A stretch of DNA of 64,000 bases from Serratia marcescens subsp. marcescens ATCC 13880 (GCF_017299535.1 NZ_CP071238.1:434001-498000); one strand, 5' to 3'; counted from the first letter of the stretch, positions 10,432 to 21,292 are shown. Notes: generated from the letters alone by a model not told the origin. Made by a program: numbers and translations.

Positions 10432-10767
10432 ATGTACGAAGCTCTTCTGGTAATTTTCCTGCTGATTTCAATCGGGCTGGTTGCTCTGATTATGTTGCAG
10501 CAAGGTAAAGGCGCTGATATGGGAGCCTCTTTCGGAGCAGGTGCATCAGGCACGTTGTTCGGTTCGAGTGGTTCCGGTAACTTTATGACCCGCATGACCG
10601 CTGTATTGGCGACGCTGTTCTTCGTCATCAGCCTGATTCTGGGCAACCTCAGCAGCAACCAAAGCAAGAAAGGCAGCGAGTGGGAAAATCTGGGTCAGCC
10701 GGTGAAAACTGAGCAGACAACCGCGCCGGCAGCACCTGTCAAGCCGAGCAGCGACATCCCGCAGTAA
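10432..10767 (+). CDS. secG: Sec translocon subunit SecG
   Basis: This 111-residue protein has two membrane helices (about residues 2-22 and 50-72) around the conserved cytoplasmic GASFGAGASGTLFGSSGSGNF stretch; the tail is Ala/Pro-rich. SecG joins SecYE and speeds preprotein translocation by SecA. The gene follows glmM after a 220-bp gap and is followed by tRNA-Leu, the same order as in E. coli. The gap 10212-10431 contains only a weak GGGCT/AGCCC hairpin near 10229-10249 and no other feature I could assign. Confidence 0.97.
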   Translation: MYEALLVIFLLISIGLVALIMLQQGKGADMGASFGAGASGTLFGSSGSGNFMTRMTAVLATLFFVISLILGNLSSNQSKKGSEWENLGQPVKTEQTTAPAAPVKPSSDIPQ

Positions 10768-10835
10768 GCCGTAAAAGTTTGTAAACGGTGGTTGTGAACT
10801 CGAAAGAACAACGGCCGTTAGCAGTAAGAATCAGT

Positions 10836-10922
10836 ACCGAGGTGGTGGAATTGGTAGACACGCTACCTTGAGGTGGTAGTGCCCTAACGGGCTTGTGGGT
10901 TCGAGTCCCATCCTCGGTACCA
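10836..10922 (+). tRNA. leuU: tRNA-Leu (anticodon GAG)
   Basis: This 87-base tRNA has acceptor arms ACCGAGG/CCTCGGT and an encoded CCA end. The anticodon stem CTACC/GGTAG encloses TTGAGGT, giving anticodon GAG at 10871-10873. A long variable arm (TGCCCTAACGGGCT) marks it as a class II tRNA, and the T loop is GGTTCGAGTCCC-like. Position between secG and the initiator tRNA matches leuU of E. coli; the first pair is A-T here instead of the E. coli G-T. Confidence 0.95.
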
Positions 10923-10982
10923 AATCCCAGAGATAACTTGCAATTTTGCGATTATCGGCGTAGTATTTGCCACGTTTTCGGA

Positions 10983-11059
<77 letters not shown>

Positions 11060-11190
11060 CTTTCCTTTAAGTGTTTATTTTCAAATACACTTTTCGATTG
11101 AAATCCGCTTTTCTCGATCATCATTTGAAAATGACACTTGCTCGAAAGTTGTACCGAGGCCGCCTAGCGGCAAACAGGGTCCAGTTGCAT

Positions 11191-11217
11191 AAAGCCCCGA
11201 TTTTTCGGGGTTTTTTG
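11191..11217 (+). terminator. Terminator-like hairpin 1 between metY and rimP
   Basis: The stem CCCCGA-TTTT-TCGGGG (11195-11210) is followed by six T residues. A second such element lies about 22 bp further on. In E. coli this leader is a control point where NusA limits its own operon. Confidence 0.85.
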
Positions 11218-11238
11218 TTATTTGGCAACAGAATCACT

Positions 11239-11259
11239 GGGCTATTTAGCCCTTTTTTT
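11239..11259 (+). terminator. Terminator-like hairpin 2 just before rimP
   Basis: GGGCTATTTAGCCC (11239-11252) is followed by seven T residues and ends only 17 bases before the rimP start. Its closeness to the ribosome binding site suggests attenuation or leader control in addition to simple termination. Confidence 0.7.
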
Positions 11260-11276
11260 ATGTCTTGGGGGTGGGC

Positions 11277-11729
11277 TTGTCCACATTAGAGCAACAGTTA
11301 ACAGAGATGCTTTCGGCACCGGTAGAAGCGTTGGGCTTTGAGCTTGTAGGCATCGAATTCATTCGTGCGCGCCAATCGACGCTCCGCATCTATATTGATA
11401 GTGATAACGGCATCAATGTTGATGATTGCGCTGATGTCAGCCACCAGGTCAGCGCTGTATTGGACGTCGAAGATCCAATCACGGTCGCTTACAACTTGGA
11501 AGTCTCCTCTCCTGGCCTTGATCGCCCGATGTTCACCGCAGAGCACTATACGCGTTTCCTCGGTGAAGAAGTCAGCCTGGTCCTGCGCATGGCGGTACAG
11601 AACCGTCGCAAGTGGCAGGGTATTATCAAGTCTGTCGAAGGCGAGATGATCACGGTTACTGTGGAAGGGAAAGATGAAGTGTTCGCGCTGAGCAACATCC
11701 AGAAAGCGAACCTGGTACCCCACTTTTAA
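11277..11729 (+). CDS. rimP: Ribosome maturation factor RimP
   Basis: TTG at 11277 gives 150 residues aligning end to end with E. coli RimP ([12 protein letters not shown] at the N terminus). An in-frame TTG at 11265 would overlap the GGGGG ribosome binding site and is less likely. Conserved blocks include [26 protein letters not shown] and [10 protein letters not shown]. RimP binds the 30S head during assembly. It is the first protein gene of the nusA operon, 21 bp before nusA. Confidence 0.95.
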   Translation: MSTLEQQLTEMLSAPVEALGFELVGIEFIRARQSTLRIYIDSDNGINVDDCADVSHQVSAVLDVEDPITVAYNLEVSSPGLDRPMFTAEHYTRFLGEEVSLVLRMAVQNRRKWQGIIKSVEGEMITVTVEGKDEVFALSNIQKANLVPHF

Positions 11730-11750
11730 AGTTTGGAAGAGGCAACTAGG

Positions 11751-13259
11751 ATGAACAAAGAGATTCTGGCTGTTGTTGAAGCAGTTTCCAATGAAAAATC
11801 CCTTCCGCGCGAGAAGATTTTCGAAGCGCTGGAAACTGCATTAGCCACCGCAACCAAGAAAAAATACGAGCAGGAAATCGACGTGCGCGTCAGCATTGAC
11901 CGCAGAACCGGCGATTTCGATACCTTCCGCCGTTGGGTCGCCGTAGACGAAGTGACGCAGCCAACGCGTGAAATCACGCTGGAAGCCGCTCAGTTTGAAG
12001 ATCCGAGCATCGAGCTCGGCGGCTACGTCGAAGATCAGATCGAATCCGTGACCTTCGACCGCATCACCACCCAAACCGCCAAGCAGGTTATCGTGCAGAA
12101 AGTGCGCGAGGCCGAGCGTGCGATGGTGGTCGACGCTTTCCGTGAACACGAAGGTGAGATCGTCACCGGCGTGGTGAAGAAAGTGAACCGTGACAGCATC
12201 GCGCTGGATCTGGGCAACAACGCCGAAGCGGTGATTGGCCGTGAAGACATGCTGCCGCGCGAAAACTTCCGTCCGGGCGACCGCATTCGTGGCGTACTGT
12301 ACGCCGTGCGTCCTGAAGCCCGCGGCGCGCAGCTGTTCGTCAGCCGTGCCAGCCCGGAAATGCTGAAAGAACTGTTCCGCATCGAAGTGCCGGAAATCGG
12401 CGAAGAAGTGATTGAAATTAAAGCGGCAGCCCGCGATCCTGGCTCCCGTGCGAAAATTGCAGTGAAAACCAACGACAAGCGTATCGACCCGGTCGGCGCC
12501 TGCGTAGGTATGCGCGGTGCGCGCGTTCAGGCCGTGTCGAGCGAGCTCGGCGGCGAACGCATCGACATCATTCTGTGGGATGATAACCCAGCGCAATTCG
12601 TCATCAACGCCATGGCGCCGGCCGACGTCGCGTCGATCGTGGTAGATGAAGATAACTGCACCATGGATATCGCCGTTGAAGCCAGCAACCTGGCACAGGC
12701 GATCGGCCGTAACGGCCAAAACGTGCGTTTGGCTTCCCAGTTGCTGAAACAACACCGCGGCGACGATCGTTGGGAACTGAACGTGATGACGGCGGACGAC
12801 CTGCAGGCCAAGCACCAGGCCGAGGCTCATGCCGCTATTGATACCTTCACCAAGTATCTTGATATCGACGAAGATTTCGCCACCGTACTGGTTGAAGAAG
12901 GCTTCTCCACGCTGGAAGAGCTGGCCTATGTGCCGATCAAAGAGCTGTTGGAAATCGACGGTCTGGATGAAGATACGGTTGAAGCATTGCGCGAACGCGC
13001 CAAAGCTGCATTGACCACGCTGGCCCTGGCACAAGAAGAAAGCCTGGGCGACAACAAACCGGCCGACGATTTGCTCAACCTGCCGGGTCTTGAGCGCAGC
13101 ATGGCCTTTAAACTGGCCGCGCGTGGGGTTTGTACGCTGGAAGATCTTGCCGAGCAGGGTGTTGACGATCTGGCTGATATTGAAGGGCTTAGCGACGAGC
13201 AAGCCGGCGAGCTGATCATGGCTGCGCGCAATATCTGTTGGTTTGGCGACAACGCGTAA
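11751..13259 (+). CDS. nusA: Transcription termination/antitermination factor NusA
   Basis: ATG 11751 gives 502 residues: an N-terminal RNA polymerase-binding domain, an S1 domain ([14 protein letters not shown]), KH1 and KH2 domains (GMRGARV, GRNGQNV), and two acidic C-terminal AR repeats. It differs from the 495-residue E. coli protein by a 7-residue net insertion directly after the KH2 helix: nine residues, LKQHRGDDR (bases 12744-12770), replace Ser-Gly between SQL and WELN. NusA controls pausing, termination and rRNA antitermination. The frame is intact, so the insertion is not a sequencing shift. Confidence 0.97.
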   Translation: MNKEILAVVEAVSNEKSLPREKIFEALETALATATKKKYEQEIDVRVSIDRRTGDFDTFRRWVAVDEVTQPTREITLEAAQFEDPSIELGGYVEDQIESVTFDRITTQTAKQVIVQKVREAERAMVVDAFREHEGEIVTGVVKKVNRDSIALDLGNNAEAVIGREDMLPRENFRPGDRIRGVLYAVRPEARGAQLFVSRASPEMLKELFRIEVPEIGEEVIEIKAAARDPGSRAKIAVKTNDKRIDPVGACVGMRGARVQAVSSELGGERIDIILWDDNPAQFVINAMAPADVASIVVDEDNCTMDIAVEASNLAQAIGRNGQNVRLASQLLKQHRGDDRWELNVMTADDLQAKHQAEAHAAIDTFTKYLDIDEDFATVLVEEGFSTLEELAYVPIKELLEIDGLDEDTVEALRERAKAALTTLALAQEESLGDNKPADDLLNLPGLERSMAFKLAARGVCTLEDLAEQGVDDLADIEGLSDEQAGELIMAARNICWFGDNA

Positions 13260-13282
13260 TAACTGTAGCAGGAAGGAACAGC

Positions 13283-15970
13283 ATGACGACAGATGTAACC
13301 GTAAAATCGCTGGCAGCAGAGATTCAGACTCCGGTTGATCGCCTGGTACAGCAGTTTGCTGATGCAGGGATCAACAAGTCCGAGTCGGACTCTGTTACCC
13401 AGCAAGAAAAAGAAACATTGCTGGCGCACCTGAACCGTGAACACGGCAGCGCGCCGGGTAAACTCACTTTGCAGCGCAAAACGCGCAGCACCTTGAATAT
13501 CCCGAGCACCGGCGGTAAAAGTAAATCGGTGCAAATTGAGGTCCGCAAGAAACGCACTTATGTAAATCGCGATACGCAGGAAGCCCAGTTGGCTGAAGCG
13601 GCAGAGCAGGCACAGCGTGAAGCGGAAGAGCAGGCACGGCGCGAAGCGGAAGAGCTCGCAAAACGCGAAGCGGAAGCGAAGCGCGCAGCCGAAGAGCAAG
13701 CCAAACGTGAGGCCGCGGAGATTGCTAAGCGTAATTCAGCGGAAAAAGAAAAAGTGACCAATCAACATACCGACGAAATGACCAAGCCAGCTCAGGCGGA
13801 AAAAGCACGCCGTGAAGCCGAAGCCGCTGAACTGAAACGCAAAGCGGAAGAGGAAGTGCGCCGCAAGGTTGAAGAGGAAGCCAAGCGCGTGGCGGAAGAA
13901 GCCCGTCGCATGGCCGAAGAGAACGGCGAGAAGTGGGCCCAGGCAGACGCGGCAAGCGCCGCGGTTGAAAGCGCCGACTATCACGTGACCACCTCTCAGC
14001 ACGCCCGTGCCGCAGAAGATGAAAACGACGCCAAAGTTGAAGGCGATCGTCGCAGCCGCACCCGCGGCGGCAAAGCGACCAAGCAGAAGAAAGGCAACAA
14101 GCTGTCCGAATCCAAAGCGGATCGCGAAGAAGCGCGCGCCGTTACCCGTGGCGGTAAAGGCAAACGCAAGCCTAGCGCTCTGCAGCAGGGCTTCAACAAG
14201 CCGGCGCAGGTGGTTAACCGCGACGTGGTGATCGGCGAAACCATCACCGTGGCCGAGTTGGCCAACAAGATGGCGGTAAAAGGTTCTCAGGTCATCAAAG
14301 TGATGATGAAGCTGGGCGCCATGGCCACCATCAACCAGGTTATCGACCAGGAAACCGCGCAGCTGGTTGCCGAAGAGATGGGCCACAAAGTTATCCTGCG
14401 TCGTGAAAACGAGCTGGAAGAAGCGCTGATGAGCGACCGTGATACGGGCGCTGCGGCCGAGCCGCGCGCGCCGGTCGTGACCATCATGGGCCACGTTGAC
14501 CACGGTAAAACCTCTCTGCTGGACTACATTCGCTCCACCAAAGTGGCGGCGGGCGAAGCCGGCGGCATTACCCAGCACATCGGTGCCTACCACGTAGAAA
14601 CCGAGAACGGCATGATCACCTTCCTGGATACCCCGGGCCACGCCGCGTTTACCTCGATGCGTGCTCGCGGTGCTCAGGCGACTGACATCGTGGTTCTGGT
14701 GGTGGCGGCTGATGACGGCGTGATGCCACAGACCATCGAAGCTATCCAGCACGCGAAAGCGGCGCAGGTGCCGTTGGTGGTTGCGGTGAACAAAATCGAC
14801 AAGCCGGAAGCCGATCCGGACCGCGTTAAGCAGGAACTGTCTCAGTACGGCGTGATGCCGGAAGAGTGGGGCGGCGAAGCGCAGTTCGTCCACGTGTCCG
14901 CGAAAGCCGGTACCGGTATCGACGAGCTGCTGCAGGCTATCCTGCTGCAGGCCGAAGTGCTGGAACTGAAAGCGGTACGCAGCGGCATGGCGAGCGGCGT
15001 GGTGATCGAGTCCTTCCTGGATAAAGGCCGTGGCCCGGTTGCCACCGTGCTGGTTCAGGAAGGTACGCTGAACAAGGGCGACATCGTCCTGTGTGGCTTC
15101 GAATACGGCCGTGTGCGTGCGATGCGCGACGAGCTGGGCCGTGAAGTGACCTCCGCCGGTCCGTCTATCCCTGTGGAAATCCTGGGTCTGTCCAGCGTGC
15201 CTGCAGCGGGTGACGAAGCGACCGTGGTGCGCGACGAGAAGAAAGCGCGTGAAGTGGCTCTGTACCGTCAGGGCAAGTTCCGCGAAGTCAAACTGGCGCG
15301 TCAGCAGAAGTCCAAGCTGGAAAACATGTTCGCCAACATGACCGACGGCGAAGTGTCCGAGCTGAACATCGTACTGAAATCCGACGTACAGGGTTCTTGC
15401 GAAGCGATCAGCGACTCGCTGCTGAAACTCTCCACCGACGAAGTGAAGGTGAAGATTGTCGGCTCCGGCGTAGGTGGGATCACCGAAACCGACGCGACGC
15501 TGGCTGCGGCTTCCAACGCCATCATCCTGGGCTTCAACGTGCGTGCCGACGCTTCTGCGCGCCGCGTAATCGAAGCGGAAAGCCTGGATCTGCGTTACTA
15601 CTCCGTGATCTATAACCTGATCGACGAAGTGAAGCAGGCGATGAGCGGCATGCTGGCGCCGGAATACAAGCAGCAGATCATCGGCCTGGCCGAAGTGCGC
15701 GACGTGTTCAAATCGCCTAAGTTCGGCGCTATCGCCGGCTGTATGGTTACCGAAGGGACCATCAAGCGTCACAACCCAATCCGCGTACTGCGCGACAACG
15801 TGGTTATCTATGAAGGCGAGCTGGAATCCCTGCGCCGCTTCAAAGATGACGTTAACGAAGTCCGTAACGGCATGGAATGTGGTATCGGCGTTAAGAACTA
15901 TAACGACGTGCGCGTCGGCGACATGATCGAAGTGTTCGAAATCATTGAGATCCAACGCACCATCGCTTAA
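13283..15970 (+). CDS. infB: Translation initiation factor IF-2
   Basis: ATG 13283 (after AGGAAGGAA) gives 895 residues. The N domain is followed by a long charged Glu/Ala/Arg-rich coiled region, a second N domain, and then the G domain ([18 protein letters not shown]) and C domains that bind fMet-tRNA. Codon 158 is GTG (13754) and codon 166 is ATG (13778), matching the two internal starts that make IF2-2 and IF2-3 in E. coli. It follows nusA by 23 bp in the same operon. Confidence 0.98.
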   Translation: MTTDVTVKSLAAEIQTPVDRLVQQFADAGINKSESDSVTQQEKETLLAHLNREHGSAPGKLTLQRKTRSTLNIPSTGGKSKSVQIEVRKKRTYVNRDTQEAQLAEAAEQAQREAEEQARREAEELAKREAEAKRAAEEQAKREAAEIAKRNSAEKEKVTNQHTDEMTKPAQAEKARREAEAAELKRKAEEEVRRKVEEEAKRVAEEARRMAEENGEKWAQADAASAAVESADYHVTTSQHARAAEDENDAKVEGDRRSRTRGGKATKQKKGNKLSESKADREEARAVTRGGKGKRKPSALQQGFNKPAQVVNRDVVIGETITVAELANKMAVKGSQVIKVMMKLGAMATINQVIDQETAQLVAEEMGHKVILRRENELEEALMSDRDTGAAAEPRAPVVTIMGHVDHGKTSLLDYIRSTKVAAGEAGGITQHIGAYHVETENGMITFLDTPGHAAFTSMRARGAQATDIVVLVVAADDGVMPQTIEAIQHAKAAQVPLVVAVNKIDKPEADPDRVKQELSQYGVMPEEWGGEAQFVHVSAKAGTGIDELLQAILLQAEVLELKAVRSGMASGVVIESFLDKGRGPVATVLVQEGTLNKGDIVLCGFEYGRVRAMRDELGREVTSAGPSIPVEILGLSSVPAAGDEATVVRDEKKAREVALYRQGKFREVKLARQQKSKLENMFANMTDGEVSELNIVLKSDVQGSCEAISDSLLKLSTDEVKVKIVGSGVGGITETDATLAAASNAIILGFNVRADASARRVIEAESLDLRYYSVIYNLIDEVKQAMSGMLAPEYKQQIIGLAEVRDVFKSPKFGAIAGCMVTEGTIKRHNPIRVLRDNVVIYEGELESLRRFKDDVNEVRNGMECGIGVKNYNDVRVGDMIEVFEIIEIQRTIA

Positions 15971-15999
15971 CGATTGCACATCTGCTTATATCTGTTTAC

Positions 16000-16019
16000 G
16001 GGGGGCCTTTGTGCCCCCC
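16000..16019 (+). other. Intercistronic GC hairpin between infB and rbfA
   Basis: GGGGGGC (16000-16006) pairs with GCCCCCC (16013-16019) around CTTTGT. It has no T run, so it is more likely an mRNA stability or processing element within the operon than a terminator. Confidence 0.6.
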
Positions 16020-16040
16020 GATTTGTCTGGAGAATCCAAA

Positions 16041-16451
16041 ATGGCAAAAGAATTCAGCCGCGGTCAACGCGTGGCGCAAGAGATGCAGAAAGAGATTGCG
16101 ATCATTCTGCAGCGTGAAGTGAAAGATCCGCGCGTCGGCATGGCGACCGTTTCCGGCGTGGAAGTCTCCCGTGACCTGGCGTATGCCAAGGTTTACGTCA
16201 CCTTCCTGAACGTGCTGACCGAGAACCACGATCCGGATCTGGTCACCAACGGCATCAAAGCGTTGCAGGACGCTTCCGGCTATATCCGCACCCTGCTGGG
16301 CAAAGCGATGCGCCTGCGCGTGGTGCCGGAGCTGACCTTCGCCTACGACAACTCCCTGGTGGAAGGCATGCGTATGTCCAACCTGGTGACCAACGTGGTG
16401 AAGAACGACGCCGAGCGCCGTTCCGCCTCAGGCGATGACAAGGAGGATTAA
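16041..16451 (+). CDS. rbfA: 30S ribosome-binding factor RbfA
   Basis: ATG 16041 (after CTGGAG) gives 136 residues beginning [16 protein letters not shown], close to the 133-residue E. coli protein. The KH-like fold shows the family strand [10 protein letters not shown] and the [15 protein letters not shown] block. RbfA helps 16S rRNA 5' end maturation and cold adaptation of 30S subunits. Its stop codon overlaps the start of truB (TAATG), implying coupled translation. Confidence 0.97.
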   Translation: MAKEFSRGQRVAQEMQKEIAIILQREVKDPRVGMATVSGVEVSRDLAYAKVYVTFLNVLTENHDPDLVTNGIKALQDASGYIRTLLGKAMRLRVVPELTFAYDNSLVEGMRMSNLVTNVVKNDAERRSASGDDKED

Positions 16452-17395
16452 TGAGTCGCCCTCGTCGCCGCGGCCGTGATATCCACGGCGTGCTGTTGCT
16501 GGACAAGCCGCAAGGGTTGTCGTCCAACGATGCGCTGCAAAAAGTAAAACGCCTGTACAACGCCAACCGAGCGGGCCATACCGGCGCGCTCGATCCGTTG
16601 GCGACCGGCATGCTGCCTATCTGCCTGGGCGAAGCGACTAAGTTTTCGCAATACCTGCTCGATTCCGACAAGCGCTATCGGGTGATCGCCAAGCTGGGGC
16701 AGCGTACCGATACCTCCGACGCCGACGGTCAGATCGTGCAGGAACGCCCGGTGAACTTCACCCAGGCGCAGCTCGACGTGGCGCTGGACACCTTCCGCGG
16801 CGACATCCAGCAGGTGCCATCGATGTATTCGGCGCTGAAATACCAGGGCAAGAAACTCTACGAGTATGCGCGCCAGGGGATTGAAGTGCCGCGAGAAGCG
16901 CGCAGCATCACGGTGTACGAGCTGCAGTTTATCCGCTGGGAAGGGGATGAGCTGGAGCTGGAGATCCACTGCTCGAAAGGCACCTACATCCGCACCATCA
17001 CCGACGATCTCGGCGAGCTGCTGGGCTGCGGCGCGCACGTGATCTATCTGCGCCGCCTGCAGGTGGCGACTTATCCGATCGCGCGCATGGTGACGCTGGA
17101 ACAGCTGAATGCTTTGCTGGCGCAGGCGCAGGAACAAGCGATCGCGCCCGGCGAGCTGCTTGATCCGCTGCTGATGCCGATGGACAGCCCGGTTGAGAAC
17201 TATCCGGAAGTGAATTTGCTGCCGGTGGTCGCGGGTTACGTCAAGCAGGGGCAACCGGTGCAAGTGGCCGGCGCGCCGGCTTCCGGCCTGGTGCGCATCA
17301 CCGAGGGTGAAGAGCGAAAATTCATCGGCGTTGGCGACATCGCCGAGGATGGTCGCGTGGCGCCGCGCCGCCTGGTGGTCGAGCATTTCGACTGA
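16451..17395 (+). CDS. truB: tRNA pseudouridine(55) synthase TruB
   Basis: This 314-residue protein carries the TruB signature [15 protein letters not shown] with the catalytic Asp, the KRYRV strand, and a C-terminal PUA domain (VEHFD end). It makes pseudouridine 55 in the T loop of elongator tRNAs and also acts as a tRNA chaperone. The start codon overlaps the rbfA stop by one base, and the rpsO promoter lies 20 bp after its end. Confidence 0.97.
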   Translation: MSRPRRRGRDIHGVLLLDKPQGLSSNDALQKVKRLYNANRAGHTGALDPLATGMLPICLGEATKFSQYLLDSDKRYRVIAKLGQRTDTSDADGQIVQERPVNFTQAQLDVALDTFRGDIQQVPSMYSALKYQGKKLYEYARQGIEVPREARSITVYELQFIRWEGDELELEIHCSKGTYIRTITDDLGELLGCGAHVIYLRRLQVATYPIARMVTLEQLNALLAQAQEQAIAPGELLDPLLMPMDSPVENYPEVNLLPVVAGYVKQGQPVQVAGAPASGLVRITEGEERKFIGVGDIAEDGRVAPRRLVVEHFD

Positions 17396-17415
17396 CGGCG
17401 GGGCACTGCGTCGCC

Positions 17416-17444
17416 TTGCGATCGCACTGCGCTAAGAGTAGAAT
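17416..17444 (+). promoter_or_regulatory. rpsO promoter
   Basis: TTGCGA (17416-17421) and TAGAAT (17439-17444) are separated by exactly 17 bp. The element lies about 75 bp before the rpsO ATG and fits the known separate promoter of rpsO-pnp in enteric bacteria. The stretch to the start codon would carry the S15 translational operator, though I did not fold it. Confidence 0.75.
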
Positions 17445-17519
17445 GGCGCAGCTTATGCATTGGGTTGCTGAATTAGAGATCGGCGCCTGTTTTTATTATC
17501 TATAATCTGGAGTATTACA

Positions 17520-17789
17520 ATGTCTCTAAGTGTTGAAGCTAAAGCTCAAATCGTAGCTGATTTCGGTCGTGGTACTAACGACAGCGGTTCTACCGAAGTT
17601 CAGGTTGCCCTGCTGACTGCGCAGATCAACCATCTGCAAGGCCACTTCTCCGAGCACAAAAAAGATCACCACAGCCGTCGTGGTCTGCTGCGTATGGTTT
17701 CTCAGCGTCGTAAGCTGCTGGACTACCTGAAGCGTAAAGATGTAGCACGTTACACCAGCCTGATCGAGCGTCTGGGTCTGCGTCGCTAA
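17520..17789 (+). CDS. rpsO: 30S ribosomal protein S15
   Basis: This 89-residue protein starts [18 protein letters not shown] and carries the S15 helices [27 protein letters not shown]. It binds the three-way junction of 16S rRNA early in 30S assembly. GGAG lies 9 bases before the ATG. It is followed by a strong terminator, so pnp is reached by read-through or by its own promoter, as in E. coli. Confidence 0.99.
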   Translation: MSLSVEAKAQIVADFGRGTNDSGSTEVQVALLTAQINHLQGHFSEHKKDHHSRRGLLRMVSQRRKLLDYLKRKDVARYTSLIERLGLRR

Positions 17790-17807
17790 TCTAGCAAGTT
17801 TCAGTGG

Positions 17808-17836
17808 AAAGGGGCCTATTTTGGCCCCTTTCTTCT
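17808..17836 (+). terminator. rpsO terminator
   Basis: A nine-pair stem, AAAGGGGCC (17808-17816) with GGCCCCTTT (17823-17831), is followed by CTTCT. It is symmetric enough to act in both directions. Confidence 0.88.
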
Positions 17837-17907
17837 AGGAAGCATAAGCAAATCAGGTTAATGTATTACTGATGTTTCCAAACAGGTTCTTCCGTTACAG
17901 AGGTTCG

Positions 17908-17963
17908 CGCGGCTAATGAGAGGCTTTATCTCCCGCCTGAGATAAGGATTGTCATTAGTCGCG
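17908..17963 (+). promoter_or_regulatory. Two-part long hairpin in the pnp leader (RNase III-type site)
   Basis: An outer 12-bp stem (17908-17919 with 17952-17963, one G-U pair) encloses an inner 7-bp stem TTATCTC/GAGATAA (17926-17932 with 17939-17945). This layout matches the pnp leader duplex that RNase III cuts in E. coli, after which PNPase represses its own mRNA. It lies about 80 bases before the pnp start. Confidence 0.8.
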
Positions 17964-18045
17964 AGGATGTAGTGAGAAGGCAAATCGAGTCACAGGCGTG
18001 TCGAGTCGTCAATGCGATTGCGCGCCGTTAATCAAGGATATAATT

Positions 18046-20163
18046 TTGCTGACACCGATCATTCGCAAATTCCAGTATGGCCAGCATACCGTCACCATCG
18101 AAACCGGTATGATGGCGCGTCAGGCCACCGCCGCCGTTATGGTGAGCATGGATGACACCGCCGTATTCGTTACCGTCGTTGGCCAGAAAAAAGCCAAGCC
18201 GGGCCAGAGCTTCTTCCCGCTGACCGTTAACTACCAAGAGCGTACCTACGCCGCCGGCCGCATCCCGGGCAGCTTCTTCCGTCGCGAAGGCCGTCCGAGC
18301 GAAGGCGAGACGCTGACTTCTCGTCTGATCGACCGTCCGATCCGTCCACTGTTCCCGGACAGCTTCCTGAACGAAGTTCAGGTGATTGCGACCGTGGTTT
18401 CCGTTAACCCGCAGGTGAACCCGGACATCGTTGCGATGATCGGTGCTTCCGCGGCCCTGAGCCTGTCCGGTATTCCGTTCAACGGCCCAATCGGCGCCGC
18501 GCGCGTAGGTTACATCAACGACCAGTACGTACTGAACCCAACGACTGACGAACTGAAAGAAAGCCGTCTGGATCTGGTGGTTGCCGGTACTGCAGGCGCG
18601 GTGCTGATGGTTGAATCCGAAGCGGACGTGCTGAGCGAAGACCAGATGCTGGGCGCCGTGGTGTTCGGCCATGACCAGCAGCAAGTGGTTATCGAAAACA
18701 TCAACGCGCTGGTTGCCGAAGCGGGCAAACCGAAGTGGGATTGGCAGGCGCCTGCGGTCAACGAAGCGCTGCACGCGCGCGTGGCTGAACTGGCCGAAGC
18801 TCGCCTGGGCGATGCTTACCACATCACCGAAAAACAAGAGCGTTACGCTCAGGTTGACGCGATCAAAGACAGCGTTGTTGAAACCCTGCTGGCGCAGGAC
18901 GAGACGCTGGACGCCGGCGAAATCCAGGACATCCTGGGCACCGTCGAGAAAAACGTGGTGCGCAGCCGCGTACTGCGTGGCGAGCCGCGTATCGACGGCC
19001 GTGAAAAAGACATGATCCGTGGCCTGGACGTGCGCACCGGCGTACTGCCGCGCACCCACGGTTCCGCGCTGTTCACCCGTGGCGAAACTCAGGCGCTGGT
19101 TACCGCGACCCTGGGCACCGCGCGCGACGCACAGAACCTGGACGAGCTGATGGGCGAGAAGACCGACAGCTTCCTGTTCCACTACAACTTCCCTCCGTAC
19201 TCCGTAGGTGAAACCGGCATGGTCGGTTCTCCTAAGCGTCGTGAAATCGGTCACGGTCGCCTGGCGAAACGCGGCGTATTGGCTATGATGCCTAAACCGG
19301 AAGATTTCCCGTACACGGTTCGCGTGGTGTCTGAAATCACCGAATCCAACGGTTCTTCTTCCATGGCTTCCGTGTGCGGCGCGTCTCTGGCGCTGATGGA
19401 CGCCGGTGTGCCAATCAAGGCTGCCGTTGCGGGCATCGCGATGGGCCTGGTGAAAGAAGCCGACAACTATGTGGTTCTGTCCGACATTCTGGGTGACGAA
19501 GATCACCTGGGCGACATGGACTTCAAAGTGGCCGGTAGCCGCGACGGTATCACCGCGCTGCAGATGGACATCAAAATCGAAGGCATCACCCGCGAAATCA
19601 TGCAGGTGGCTCTGAACCAGGCCAAGGGCGCGCGTCTGCACATCCTGGGCGTGATGGAACAGGCTATCAGCACTCCGCGCGGCGATATCTCCGAATTCGC
19701 ACCGCGCATTCATACTATCCGCATCAACCCGGATAAAATCAAAGACGTGATTGGTAAGGGCGGTTCCGTTATCCGCGCGCTGACCGAAGAGACTGGCACT
19801 ACCATCGAAATCGAAGATGATGGTACAGTTAAAATCGCTGCGACCGACGGTGAGAAAGCGAAATTCGCTATCCGTCGCATCGAAGAGATCACGGCAGAGA
19901 TCGAAGTGGGCCGTATCTATCAGGGTAAAGTGACCCGTATCGTTGATTTCGGCGCATTCGTCGCTATCGGCGGTGGTAAAGAAGGCCTGGTGCATATTTC
20001 TCAGATCGCCGACAAGCGCGTTGAGAAAGTGACCGACTATCTGCAGATGGGTCAGGAAGTGCCGGTTAAGGTACTGGAAGTTGACCGTCAGGGCCGCGTG
20101 CGTCTGAGCATCAAAGAAGCGATGGCGCCGGAAGCGGGTTCACCTGCGCCTGAAGCAGAATAA
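18046..20163 (+). CDS. pnp: Polyribonucleotide nucleotidyltransferase (PNPase)
   Basis: TTG 18046 with AAGGA 7 bases upstream gives 705 residues and the conserved N terminus [15 protein letters not shown]. It has two RNase PH cores ([32 protein letters not shown]), a KH domain ([10 protein letters not shown]) and an S1 domain ([13 protein letters not shown]). PNPase degrades RNA 3' to 5' with phosphate and assembles with RNase E in the degradosome. The C-terminal tail after the S1 domain is slightly shorter than in E. coli. It is probably autoregulated through the leader hairpin. Confidence 0.98.
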   Translation: MLTPIIRKFQYGQHTVTIETGMMARQATAAVMVSMDDTAVFVTVVGQKKAKPGQSFFPLTVNYQERTYAAGRIPGSFFRREGRPSEGETLTSRLIDRPIRPLFPDSFLNEVQVIATVVSVNPQVNPDIVAMIGASAALSLSGIPFNGPIGAARVGYINDQYVLNPTTDELKESRLDLVVAGTAGAVLMVESEADVLSEDQMLGAVVFGHDQQQVVIENINALVAEAGKPKWDWQAPAVNEALHARVAELAEARLGDAYHITEKQERYAQVDAIKDSVVETLLAQDETLDAGEIQDILGTVEKNVVRSRVLRGEPRIDGREKDMIRGLDVRTGVLPRTHGSALFTRGETQALVTATLGTARDAQNLDELMGEKTDSFLFHYNFPPYSVGETGMVGSPKRREIGHGRLAKRGVLAMMPKPEDFPYTVRVVSEITESNGSSSMASVCGASLALMDAGVPIKAAVAGIAMGLVKEADNYVVLSDILGDEDHLGDMDFKVAGSRDGITALQMDIKIEGITREIMQVALNQAKGARLHILGVMEQAISTPRGDISEFAPRIHTIRINPDKIKDVIGKGGSVIRALTEETGTTIEIEDDGTVKIAATDGEKAKFAIRRIEEITAEIEVGRIYQGKVTRIVDFGAFVAIGGGKEGLVHISQIADKRVEKVTDYLQMGQEVPVKVLEVDRQGRVRLSIKEAMAPEAGSPAPEAE

Positions 20164-20179
20164 CTGTATAGATAGTTTT

Positions 20180-20209
20180 ACAGCTCCCCGCCACGGGGTT
20201 GGGAGCTGT
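20180..20209 (+). other. Hairpin between pnp and nlpI
   Basis: ACAGCTCCC (20180-20188) pairs with GGGAGCTGT (20201-20209); an inner CCCCG/CGGGG can form too. Only two T residues follow, so termination would be weak; it may protect the pnp 3' end or allow read-through to nlpI. Confidence 0.5.
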
Positions 20210-20291
20210 TCGTATCGCGCGGGTAGGATGCCCGCGTTTTAGCAAACGGAGGACAGGACGTTCATCCAATGTTTGTCTTCGGGAGTGGGAA

Positions 20292-21176
20292 ATGAAGCCT
20301 TTCTTGCGCTGGTGTTACGTTGCGACAGCACTCATGCTGGCAGGATGCAGCAACCATGATTGGCGTAAAGACGAAGTTTTGGCAATCCCGTTGCAGCCAA
20401 CGTTGCAGCAGGAAGTGATCCTGGCGCGCATGGAACAAATTCTTGCCAGCCGGGCACTGACGGATGACGAACGCGCACAGCTTTTATATGAGCGCGGTGT
20501 GCTGTATGATAGCCTCGGGTTACGTGCATTAGCGCGCAATGATTTCTCGCAGGCGCTGGCGATACGTCCCGACATGCCGGAAGTTTTCAACTACCTGGGC
20601 ATTTACTTAACGCAGGCAGGCAATTTTGATGCTGCCTATGAAGCGTTTGATTCTGTACTAGAGCTTGATCCAACTTACAATTACGCGCGTTTAAACCGGG
20701 GCATCGCACTGTATTATGGCGGCCGCTTCCCGTTGGCGCAGGATGATCTGCAGGCGTTTTATCAAGACGACCCAAACGATCCCTTCCGTTCGTTATGGCT
20801 GTATCTGGTGGAGCGAGAAATCGATCCCAAGAAGGCCGAGGTAGCGCTTCAGCAGCGCTATGACAAAGCGGACAGAGGGCAATGGGGATGGAATATTGTC
20901 GAATTCTACCTGGGCAAGATCAGCGAAAAAACGCTGATGGAACGCCTCAAGGCAGATGCAACGGATAACACTTCGCTCGCTGAGCATCTCAGTGAAACTG
21001 ACTTCTATTTGGGTAAACACTACCTGAGTCTGGGGGACAAGGACACCGCTTCGGCGCTGTTCAAACTGACGGTGTCTAACAACGTTCACAACTTCGTTGA
21101 GCACCGCTATGCATTGTTGGAATTGGCGCTTTTGGGCCAAGAGCAAGACGACCTATCGGAATCGGACCAGCAATAG
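20292..21176 (+). CDS. nlpI: Lipoprotein NlpI
   Basis: ATG 20292 gives 294 residues, the same as E. coli. A signal peptide ends in the lipobox LAGC (Cys19), followed by tetratricopeptide repeats ([40 protein letters not shown]). NlpI is an outer-membrane adaptor that works with the protease Prc to degrade the peptidoglycan hydrolase MepS and scaffolds other hydrolases. Its position between pnp and deaD is conserved. Confidence 0.97.
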   Translation: MKPFLRWCYVATALMLAGCSNHDWRKDEVLAIPLQPTLQQEVILARMEQILASRALTDDERAQLLYERGVLYDSLGLRALARNDFSQALAIRPDMPEVFNYLGIYLTQAGNFDAAYEAFDSVLELDPTYNYARLNRGIALYYGGRFPLAQDDLQAFYQDDPNDPFRSLWLYLVEREIDPKKAEVALQQRYDKADRGQWGWNIVEFYLGKISEKTLMERLKADATDNTSLAEHLSETDFYLGKHYLSLGDKDTASALFKLTVSNNVHNFVEHRYALLELALLGQEQDDLSESDQQ

Positions 21177-21226
21177 CTGACGAACACCTATCAGCCTGAT
21201 GGACATTGGTTTTTAACCAAAGTTAT

Positions 21227-21252
21227 CGCCTTCACGGGCGAGGGCTTTTTTG
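21227..21252 (+). terminator. Terminator after nlpI
   Basis: GCCTT/AGGGC-type pairing (with an alternative TCGCC/GGCGA stem) is followed by TTTTTT at about 21246-21251, before the yrbN-deaD leader. Confidence 0.6.
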
Positions 21253-21292
21253 TTCGTTTTATAATCTAATTTGAGCCGGTTCACACTTTTCA

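Noticed and set aside
13736..15979. Long antisense frame opposite infB
   Set aside because: Same shadow effect; no recognisable motif.
16000..16019. Terminator between infB and rbfA
   Set aside because: The hairpin lacks a T run and the operon continues with rbfA-truB.
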